Origin: Fibrobacter sp.
GTDB taxonomy: Bacteria; Fibrobacterota; Fibrobacteria; Fibrobacterales; Fibrobacteraceae
Length of the DNA stretch: 44,464 bases
Assembly: GCA_017965445.1 (NCBI GenBank)
Contig: JAGCPZ010000022.1
Coordinates: 1-44,464, forward strand
Reading direction: 5' to 3'
A program made the position numbers and the translations under genes. The notes beneath the pieces were generated by a model, which worked only from the letters and a program-made list of their open reading frames with translations, was not told the origin of the DNA and did not search any database. Positions within the stretch are counted from its first letter, which is position 1. The number at the start of each line of letters is the position of its first letter. Shown here in pieces: positions 26,406-33,677 of this stretch.

Positions 26406-28166
26406 ATGGAAAACGCAAAAAAAATTCTCAACGAATTTGCCAAGAAAAAGTTCACCGACCTGAATGAACTGAGAAGAGAATTGTACAAGGCGGGTGTCGC
26501 CGCTTTGGACGAAGGCTGGACATTCATGGACGCCACATTCCAGCTTGGCGGCAAGGCAAGGGACGACGGGCTCTCGGCAGATGACGTCGAGAAAATTTTG
26601 CGCAATGCGTTCTCCGAAGAAAAGCGCCGTTCAGAACGCGAAGAAGAAAAGAAAAAAGCGACATCACAGACGCAAGCCCAGCCCATATCAACAGCGCAAT
26701 CACAATCGGGTATAGCTCCGGGCGTTACCACCATGGGTCCCACCATCATCTCGCCAATCCCAGCAAACATGATGGAGCAGATGATTTCGCTTGGGCTCGA
26801 CACGCAATCCCTTGAGCTTTTGCACAACTTCAAGATTGACCCCGAAGCGCTTTCAATCCCATGGCCGGCAGCGGACTGGCGCAAAGACTTGGCAAAGCTC
26901 CTTGCAGCCACATTCAAGCCAGACGAGACTGTCGAATTCAAGATTACGAACACGCCCACAAGTTCCCATGAACTTGTTTCAAATATCATCGGGCAAGACG
27001 ACGCTCTCAAGAAAATCATGAAGCAGCTCGACAGCCCGGATGGCGCACTTCTGACCATCAACGCTGTAAAGGGCGGCTCGGATGCGACCGACGAATCTTG
27101 GCACTACCGTTATGTTGTCGTCGATAACCCTAAGATGACGCTGGCGAAGCAGCTCGCCTACTACAAGGCGCTGAACCTCCCCTGCGCGGCCCTCGTCAAT
27201 ACAGGCGCAAACTCCGTGCAAGCCTGGATTAAAATTGAAGCGAACGATCTCGACGAATACAACGAGCGCGTTGATTTCCTTTTCCAGACACTTGAATCAC
27301 AAGGGTTCAAGGTCGATGACGCCAACCGCAACCCGAACCAGATGGTCCGCATGCCGGGCGTGTTGCGTAACGGCAAGCAGCAATACCTCATCGCCTTGGA
27401 ACAAGGCGCCAACAACTTCACAGAATGGCGCGAGTGGGCAGAGTATTCGCTAGACGGTAAACCGCTTATCGAACTAGCCAGCGATAGCGACGAAGCACCC
27501 AAAAAAGACCCCTGCATTATCGAGAACATCCTCCGTGCAGGAGAATTTTTCCTGTTCACGGCACCGCCCAAAAGTGGAAAGTCGCTCGCCCTCATGGACA
27601 TGGGACTTTCTATTTGCTACGGTGAAGATTGGTTCGGCAATACGACGAATTCTAACGACGTCTTGTTCATTAATATGGAACTCACCAAGTCCGTATTCCT
27701 GAACCGTCTCTTCTTGTTAGGCGCCAAGCGCAAACTCAACGCCAGCACGCCAAAGTTCGGCTTTTTGAACCTTCGTGGAACTGCGCTCTCACCGCTAGAA
27801 ATCGCACAGCTTATCGCCAAGCGCATACAAGGCGCCAAGAAACTGGAAAATCACGATTACAAGGTCGTCGTAATTGACCCGATTTCAGCAGTCCTTCACA
27901 ACCCAAAGTCCGCAAGACTGAGCGGATCCCCGCACCAGATTCTCATGCAGATGGTCGATACGATTATCGCCCTCACGGGTTGCGCTGTGGTATCTTCGTG
28001 CAACATCGACGAATACCCGTACCTAGAAGCTAGAGCCGATAGCGTCATGTCGCTTTCGCCGGTGGAAGGCAGCCTGAACATGTACCAGATTAATGGTTCG
28101 TTCCGCGAATTCCCCAAGACTCTCGCCAAGGAATGTTCCTGGATTTATCCGAGATTTATAGTATAA
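26406..28166 (+). CDS. Primase-like / RepA-type (AAA_25) ATPase fusion
   Basis: This 586-aa protein starts at ATG 26406 behind TGGAGG. Residues 1-85 are helical and charged. About 225-330 resembles the primase-polymerase-like domain common in phage and plasmid replication proteins (YRYVVVDNPKMTLAKQLAYYKAL, then NPNQMVRMPGVLRNGKQ). Asp240 lies where the family has its ESD acid, but the usual His of the KSxHAxV motif is Gln272 (NSVQAWIK). About 375-586 is a RecA/RepA-like ATPase: Walker A APPKSGKS (386-393) and Walker B KVVVIDPIS (Asp491). No phage or plasmid genes surround it. It may be a domesticated replication protein; the DNA it serves is unknown. It lies 20 bases after thiC and may share the riboswitch-controlled transcript. 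Confidence 0.75.
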   Translation: MENAKKILNEFAKKKFTDLNELRRELYKAGVAALDEGWTFMDATFQLGGKARDDGLSADDVEKILRNAFSEEKRRSEREEEKKKATSQTQAQPISTAQSQSGIAPGVTTMGPTIISPIPANMMEQMISLGLDTQSLELLHNFKIDPEALSIPWPAADWRKDLAKLLAATFKPDETVEFKITNTPTSSHELVSNIIGQDDALKKIMKQLDSPDGALLTINAVKGGSDATDESWHYRYVVVDNPKMTLAKQLAYYKALNLPCAALVNTGANSVQAWIKIEANDLDEYNERVDFLFQTLESQGFKVDDANRNPNQMVRMPGVLRNGKQQYLIALEQGANNFTEWREWAEYSLDGKPLIELASDSDEAPKKDPCIIENILRAGEFFLFTAPPKSGKSLALMDMGLSICYGEDWFGNTTNSNDVLFINMELTKSVFLNRLFLLGAKRKLNASTPKFGFLNLRGTALSPLEIAQLIAKRIQGAKKLENHDYKVVVIDPISAVLHNPKSARLSGSPHQILMQMVDTIIALTGCAVVSSCNIDEYPYLEARADSVMSLSPVEGSLNMYQINGSFREFPKTLAKECSWIYPRFIV

Positions 28167-28188
28167 ACTTATTAGCACAAATTTGAAA

Positions 28189-29571
28189 ATGTATAAACAA
28201 AACAACCGTTTTTCGCGCCGTACTGAACAAAACCGAATGGGCAACAGAATAGGCAAGCCCCTCACCGCAGGCAAGTTCCACGCTTCTAGGAAATCCGATG
28301 TCCGCAAGGACGATGAACTCGAAAGGAAAACCGCAAAAGCAGACAAGCCTGTTGTCCGTCGCGTTCTCTCCTTTGACGACATCAAGGCCCAGGTCACCGC
28401 ATGGACGGAAAACGACCGTATTCCAGGAAAAATGCAAGCCTGGTTTACCGCCGATGCCGTTCCGGAACACTCCGACTGGCGAATCGTCAAGGAATACCGC
28501 GGAAAACAAGAATTCCTGTCGATCGACGCCCCGGCACGCGACATAAAGCCGATTGATCTTGTGAACCGGGTCATGGAACAACTCCATAAAGAACACCTGC
28601 ACATTTTCAAGAAAGCTCTCCGCCAAATCTGGTTCCGCGCCACAGGCGATGGACGCTTCGCGCTCCTTGTTCAAATCAACGTGAAAGGGAAACTCTCCGC
28701 GCACGGTTACAAGACGTTTGTCGATTTTATCGAACGCAGCTGCCCCGAAGTCATCAGCTGCCACCAAATCCAGTGTCTGCCCGACCGCCTCTTCGACCCC
28801 GTCGAGGCGCAGGGAATGAAAGTCGAATCCAAGTGCTCGCTCGGCAACGACTTTATGCCCATTGCTGGCACCGGCTTTTGCATGCACGTTCTGGACTGGA
28901 CGCCCCGCATCAAGGATGCCTGGCTCGCGCTCCCAATGCGCATCAAGGACGCCATCCACCCGAATCGCGAAGACCGGTTCTTTGAATTCTGCTCCGGTTC
29001 CTCCTACGTTTCCGCAACGCTCGCCCCTTGCTTCAAGCAAGTCGAGGCGCTGGACTGCCGCGAATCCGCCATGCAATCGTCCAAGATAAACATCCGGAAT
29101 ATCGCGACATCGAACATGCGCTTCCACCGCAGTCATCTAGATGCCAACTTCATTTCGAAGTTCTTTTCGAAAAGCGACAACGCCGAAGGCCGCTGGACAT
29201 TCTACATCAACCTGAACGCAAGCGACAGCCTCCCCTCGGAAGTCGAACACACGCTGGCCGCTTCGCGCCCCGAAAGGATTCTCCTCCAGACAGGGAACCT
29301 GGAAACGGCCTCTCGCGAAATCAAGGCTTTCCGAAATGAGGGTTACATGCTCCGCAAAAGCATCCCACTTTACCTTGAACCGGGCAGTGGCAAGTTCGAA
29401 ATTCTATTTCTGTTCGTCCCGGACAGAGCGGGCCTTTTAGGGCAAAATCCTGCATTGGCACACCGTTCCAGGAATATCCAACGCCCCAAAGAACGTCCAA
29501 CGCACGCGAAAAAGTCCGAAATTCCGCATTTTGTGCAACAAACACCATCTTTTAAGCAAAGAAAAGATTAA
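28189..29571 (+). CDS. TrmA/RlmD-like methyltransferase-fold protein lacking catalytic Cys
   Basis: This 460-aa protein starts at ATG 28189, 22 bases after the ATPase gene; a TTG two codons earlier is less likely. After a basic, disordered N terminus (1-60), the middle resembles the RNA m5U methyltransferase family, and the SAM-binding motif reads FFEFCSGSSYVSATLAP with the following acid in VEALDCRESAMQSSKINI. In active members DPPR and SCNP motifs follow, the latter carrying the catalytic Cys; here the matching place reads RILLQTGNLETASREI, with no Cys. The C terminus is again basic. It may bind RNA or SAM without methylating C5 of uracil, or have another activity. Remote homology judged by eye, so moderate confidence. 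Confidence 0.6.
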   Translation: MYKQNNRFSRRTEQNRMGNRIGKPLTAGKFHASRKSDVRKDDELERKTAKADKPVVRRVLSFDDIKAQVTAWTENDRIPGKMQAWFTADAVPEHSDWRIVKEYRGKQEFLSIDAPARDIKPIDLVNRVMEQLHKEHLHIFKKALRQIWFRATGDGRFALLVQINVKGKLSAHGYKTFVDFIERSCPEVISCHQIQCLPDRLFDPVEAQGMKVESKCSLGNDFMPIAGTGFCMHVLDWTPRIKDAWLALPMRIKDAIHPNREDRFFEFCSGSSYVSATLAPCFKQVEALDCRESAMQSSKINIRNIATSNMRFHRSHLDANFISKFFSKSDNAEGRWTFYINLNASDSLPSEVEHTLAASRPERILLQTGNLETASREIKAFRNEGYMLRKSIPLYLEPGSGKFEILFLFVPDRAGLLGQNPALAHRSRNIQRPKERPTHAKKSEIPHFVQQTPSFKQRKD

Positions 29572-29623
29572 ATTAATGATTGGTAACTAAAAAAACAGCT
29601 AATTATTAGGCGTAGGGAAAAGT

Positions 29624-30778
29624 ATGCGATTTTTAAAATGTGCGTCGATTTGTCTCGGTCTTTCTGCTTTGATTGCATCTGCCTATGTGGTCAAAAGAGG
29701 CGACACCCTTTGGGACTTAAGTGATGAGTTCTTGCACGATCCGTTCGCTTGGCCGGACCTCTGGGAAAATAACAGGCATATCGAGGACCCGCACTGGATT
29801 TATCCGGGCGATTCCATTTACCTCGGTGAAGGCATCGACGAAGGTTACCGTCTAGCCGGTACAAGACCCTGCGAAGCGGCAGTCGCCGATTCCAACCTAC
29901 CCAAGGGCATCAAGGCCGTCGGCTGCGACGAAAGGGATGCACGTGACGGCGATTTCGAAAGCATGCTCGGGAATCTCCGCGACAAGGACAAGAAGCAGAA
30001 GAAGAAAAGGGTTGCCGATTCCTACTTCTACCAGAAGCGTCCCGAGCCCAAGATTTTCAACGGTTACTACCAAATTCTCGCTCCTGAAATCTACACGCTC
30101 GACTCCATCAAGAAGGACAAGAGGTTCTTCTCTATCCAGTCCGGCGAAAAGAAGGTGCCGATTATCCATATTCCCGAATCCGAAGTGGTCGTAGGCATCG
30201 GGCGCAAGACGAACCCGGACATCAAAAAAGGCGACCTGGTCGAGATTCTGGATGCGCGCTCCATCGAAGTGCCGACCCACAAGGGCAAGAGCTTCGATTA
30301 CTTTGCGTTGATCAGGCTTTCGGGTTATGCACAAATCACAAGCGTTGGCGATACGCTTTCGAGAGCGATGGTCGTCCAAAGCTTCAAGGAAATCAAGCTG
30401 GACCACGCCAAGGCCCGTCTCAAACAACCTCTTGACATCCTGAACGTTTCCGGCTACACCGCCGTTCCCGAGGCGAAGGTCGAAGAGATGGCAATGGTCC
30501 GCTACACGATGGACCCCATGCTCATCATTGGCGCATACGCCTATATTCTTATTGACAAGGGAACAAAGCAGGACTTCAACACCGGTGACGCCATCGCCAT
30601 CTGGGAAGAAGACAATTCTGACGCAGGCCTTGCACCGAGGCTCCTTGGACGAGGCGTTATCGCTAGGGCGAACGACAACGAATCTACAGTTCTTGTGCGC
30701 GAAGTCTATTCTAGCAGCCGTCGCATAGAAGCAGGCCACAAGGTATCCGTAACGCACAAAGCAAATCTGGCCCAGTAG
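29624..30778 (+). CDS. Secreted LysM-domain protein
   Basis: This 384-aa protein has a signal peptide (about 1-20, ending in ASA) followed at once by a LysM domain (21-67: YVVKRGDTLWDLSDEFLHDP, then WENN and IYPGDSIYLGE), which binds peptidoglycan. The rest is not assigned; a basic segment (about 120-135, DKDKKQKKKR) precedes a region of beta-type segments with paired VGIGRK/KKGDLVEI and DTLSRAMVVQSF motifs, possibly repeated small barrels. It is the first gene of an overlapping set: its stop TAG shares a base with the next GTG start. It may present a cell-wall signal to the sensor kinase encoded downstream (inference). Confidence 0.85.
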   Translation: MRFLKCASICLGLSALIASAYVVKRGDTLWDLSDEFLHDPFAWPDLWENNRHIEDPHWIYPGDSIYLGEGIDEGYRLAGTRPCEAAVADSNLPKGIKAVGCDERDARDGDFESMLGNLRDKDKKQKKKRVADSYFYQKRPEPKIFNGYYQILAPEIYTLDSIKKDKRFFSIQSGEKKVPIIHIPESEVVVGIGRKTNPDIKKGDLVEILDARSIEVPTHKGKSFDYFALIRLSGYAQITSVGDTLSRAMVVQSFKEIKLDHAKARLKQPLDILNVSGYTAVPEAKVEEMAMVRYTMDPMLIIGAYAYILIDKGTKQDFNTGDAIAIWEEDNSDAGLAPRLLGRGVIARANDNESTVLVREVYSSSRRIEAGHKVSVTHKANLAQ

Positions 30779-30894
30779 TGACAAAGAGCTTATTGATAAT
30801 TGTCGGTATTGCCATTTCGATTTTAGCGATACTTATGGCCGGGAGTGTTCTTATACTGGATTTTCCTGAATTGTCGGCGCATATTCCATTTTAA
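30778..30894 (+). CDS. 38-aa single-span membrane peptide
   Basis: A GTG start overlaps the LysM stop by one base (TAGTG), and the frame runs 39 codons to TAA, 15 bases before the kinase gene. The product MTKSLLIIVGIAISILAILM continues to a short acidic end (LDFPELSAHIPF). Residues 4-27 form one transmembrane helix. It is too short for a family call. The tight coupling on both sides suggests it is translated and may be an accessory of the sensor kinase. The kinase ribosome binding site (AAGGA) overlaps its stop. Confidence 0.6.
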   Translation: MTKSLLIIVGIAISILAILMAGSVLILDFPELSAHIPF

Positions 30895-30909
30895 GGAAGT
30901 GGGCTTTCG

Positions 30910-32958
30910 ATGCGGATATCTCGAAGCAATCTTCTCTTCCTCTCGTTTTTCGCTGGGGGGATTGTCCTTCCGACAGCCATACTGTCGTTTCTAAGCGTTC
31001 GAAACATCCAAAACGAAGCCTACCTTGCACAAAAGAACTTTAACGAAAGCACGGCCTCGTTCAGGGAAGAAGTCGAATCCTCGGTCAGCAAGGAACAGAG
31101 CAAGATATTCCAGGAGATCAAGTCCGCATCGCTCTACCTCTACGAACAACCGCATAATCTGCTCGACTTCGGCAATGCAACGCAGTTCAAGACGGTAAGC
31201 GGAATCGAGGCGATGTTCCTTTACAATAAAGGAACCCTCATCTACCCCGACATCTCGTCAAAACATTTTTCAAAGACTTCGGATTTTTCGAACAGCGTTG
31301 CCAGTCCTTTCGAAAAGTTGCTTTTCCGCGAAGAGGTCACGTCTGCCATACCCCAGCCGGCAAGCATGACTAAATCGGCAAGGCAGCTGCGCTTTTCATT
31401 CGAGACCATCGACGACCAAATCCAGAACATCCTAGGCCTTATTCGCATCGCCTATAAAACTAAAGACTACGACGAAGCGCTCCGTCTCCTCAACATTCTC
31501 GAAGAACACCCGCACCAGCAGGGCTACCTGCATTCAGACTTGACGCGCTCTGTAAACCTTTTGCACTTCGAAATTCTGGTCGCCCAAAAGAAGCACAAGG
31601 AAGCCGAAGACTACAGCCTCTCCGTCTTGAATCAATTTTTGCAAAGCAAGAACATCGAAAACCTGCCCTCGACAAAATTTTTCTTCGAAACGATGTTCAC
31701 GCAGATACTCTCCTTCGAGAACCTCAGCCAGGAGAAGCGCGAAGCGTTCTGGAACCTGCGGGAGAACTTCAACCGCCAGCTCGGCTACATGGACATATTC
31801 TTCAACAACCAGGAATTAGTCCAAGCGCTCTTGAACAAAGAAACGACATCCAAGAACGGCATCAGCATCCTGAGTGACAGCAAGGTAACGTTCCTCAAGA
31901 TGAGTTACCCCATCCTCTCCGGTGACCAAGTGGTGCTTGCCAAAGTAAACACCGACGAATACCGCGAGCGCATGCGTTCCAAGCTCAAGACTGTAGTGCA
32001 AGGCTGGAAAGGAATCCCCTACTCCATTACAGAAGGTCCCGACAAGACTCTCATCCTTGGACATGTTTCGGATAGCTCCGCCGTACTCAGCCAAAAAACT
32101 CTAGATAAAGCTATTTCTTGGACTCTTACCTTATACGAAAAAGGGCTAAACGAAATCAAGAAAGAAACCCGCAAGCGCATGTTCCTCATGTACGGGCTTT
32201 TGTCGTTCTCGCTTATCACAGTGTTATTGGGATGCATCGTCATGTTCCGCTTCTTGACACAAGAGCACAAGCTTTTGGCCATGAAGGCGAACTTCCTTTC
32301 GAGTATTTCTCACGAACTCAAGACACCGCTCACCTCCATCAAGATGTTTGCCGAAATGATGGCCCGGGGGCGAGTGCAAAAGGTAGAGAAGGTGCAGGAA
32401 TATTCGGGGCTTATCGGCAAGGAAGCGACGCGACTGGAGAACTTGATAGGCGCCATTCTGAACTACACGCGCATGGAACACGGCAAGAGCGGATTCCACT
32501 GGGAAAAGCTCGACTTTTCCGCCTGCGTCCAGAAGGTTTTTGACAACGTAGAAGACATCGGCGTCGAGAAGGGACTCATGTTCAGCACAAAAATCGAGCC
32601 TGGGTTATTCGTTGTCGGGGACTACACGGCTCTCTATAGTTTAGTCCAGAACCTTATCGAAAACGCCATTAAATATACGAACGCCCCAGGAAATATTACT
32701 ATAAGCGTAGAACCCGACGAAGACAGGGTACTTTTCTCTGTCGCGGATACGGGTATCGGTATTCCCTCTTCGGAGCAAAAAAATATATTTAATGATTTTT
32801 ATAGGGTCGGTGACGAAATGACCCGCAGCACGAAAGGCTCCGGACTAGGTCTTGCCATCGTGAAACGCGTCGCGGAAACGCACCATGCAACCATTTCCCT
32901 CACCAGCAAGCCCGGCAAGGGTTCCACATTCACCGTCAGATTCAAAAAGGCAGAATGA
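30910..32958 (+). CDS. Membrane sensor histidine kinase
   Basis: This 682-aa kinase has TM1 (about 8-29), a large periplasmic region (30-420), TM2 (about 424-447) and cytoplasmic HisKA and HATPase_c domains. The phosphorylated His is His468 in SISHELKTPLTSIK; the N box is NLIENAIKYT, G1 is DTGIGIP (Asp613) and G2 GSGLGLAIV. The periplasmic part includes helical hairpins (YKTKDYDEALRLLNILEE, AQKKHKEAEDYSLSVLNQF) that look like TPR units, an unusual sensor for this class, pointing to a protein or peptide ligand. It overlaps the response regulator gene by four bases (ATGA), so the two make a pair. Confidence 0.93.
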   Translation: MRISRSNLLFLSFFAGGIVLPTAILSFLSVRNIQNEAYLAQKNFNESTASFREEVESSVSKEQSKIFQEIKSASLYLYEQPHNLLDFGNATQFKTVSGIEAMFLYNKGTLIYPDISSKHFSKTSDFSNSVASPFEKLLFREEVTSAIPQPASMTKSARQLRFSFETIDDQIQNILGLIRIAYKTKDYDEALRLLNILEEHPHQQGYLHSDLTRSVNLLHFEILVAQKKHKEAEDYSLSVLNQFLQSKNIENLPSTKFFFETMFTQILSFENLSQEKREAFWNLRENFNRQLGYMDIFFNNQELVQALLNKETTSKNGISILSDSKVTFLKMSYPILSGDQVVLAKVNTDEYRERMRSKLKTVVQGWKGIPYSITEGPDKTLILGHVSDSSAVLSQKTLDKAISWTLTLYEKGLNEIKKETRKRMFLMYGLLSFSLITVLLGCIVMFRFLTQEHKLLAMKANFLSSISHELKTPLTSIKMFAEMMARGRVQKVEKVQEYSGLIGKEATRLENLIGAILNYTRMEHGKSGFHWEKLDFSACVQKVFDNVEDIGVEKGLMFSTKIEPGLFVVGDYTALYSLVQNLIENAIKYTNAPGNITISVEPDEDRVLFSVADTGIGIPSSEQKNIFNDFYRVGDEMTRSTKGSGLGLAIVKRVAETHHATISLTSKPGKGSTFTVRFKKAE

Positions 32959-33677
32959 TTATGCAGCAACACAGAATTCTCATTGTAGAAGACGAAGAAA
33001 TCATCCGGCTTGGGCTCCAGGACAACTTCGAGCTCGAAAACTACGAAGTCGAAACAGCCTGCGATGGCGAAGAAGCCATCGCCAAGACGGACTCGTTCCA
33101 GCCACACCTGATTTTGCTGGACGTGATGCTCCCCAAGAAGAGCGGTTTTGAAGTCTGCCGTTTCATCCGCAAGAAGCATCCGGAATGCATCATCATCATG
33201 CTTACCGCCAAGACGGAAGAGACTAGCAAGGTTGCAGGCCTCGACATGGGTGCCGACGACTACGTGACTAAACCATTCTCCATTTTGGAACTCCTCGCTC
33301 GCGTCAAGGCATTCCTCCGCAGAATAGACCTCCAGAGCCAAGCCCGCCCGGCAAAGCAGCTTGCCTCGGTCGATGCGATTGATTTTGCAGACATCCATCT
33401 GGATTTCAAGAAATTCATCGCCACCAAAAACGGCGAGCCGCTGGAACTTTCGACGAGGGAATTCCAGATTCTCAAATATTTCTGGCAGCGCCGTGGCGAA
33501 GTCGTGCTCCGCGAAGATCTTCTGCAGGACCTTTGGGGCTACACTCCCGACAACATGCCCTCGACGAGAACGATTGACAACCATATCGTGAACTTGAGGC
33601 GCAAACTGGAAGACGACCAGGCCAACCCGAAAATCATCCTTTCTATCCGCGGAGCCGGCTACAAGTTCGATGCGTAA
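32955..33677 (+). CDS. OmpR/PhoB-family response regulator
   Basis: This 240-aa regulator has a receiver domain (5-122) with acidic residues Glu12/Asp13, phospho-acceptor Asp56 (LILLDVMLPKKSG), Thr84 and Lys106 (TKPF). A winged-helix DNA-binding domain follows (about 145-240: LSTREFQILKYFWQRRGEVV, TRTIDNHIVNLRRKLE, ILSIRGAGYKFD). It is the partner of the overlapping kinase. The ATG at 32955 overlaps the kinase stop; ATG 32961 is an alternative. It overlaps the next gene by eight bases. Its target promoters cannot be read here, although control of its own operon is common in this family. Confidence 0.96.
   Translation: MIMQQHRILIVEDEEIIRLGLQDNFELENYEVETACDGEEAIAKTDSFQPHLILLDVMLPKKSGFEVCRFIRKKHPECIIIMLTAKTEETSKVAGLDMGADDYVTKPFSILELLARVKAFLRRIDLQSQARPAKQLASVDAIDFADIHLDFKKFIATKNGEPLELSTREFQILKYFWQRRGEVVLREDLLQDLWGYTPDNMPSTRTIDNHIVNLRRKLEDDQANPKIILSIRGAGYKFDA

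Noticed and set aside
26406..28166. Integrated plasmid or prophage around the RepA-like gene
   Set aside because: Flanking genes are thiC and envelope genes, with no integrase, attachment repeat, capsid or partition genes in reach.
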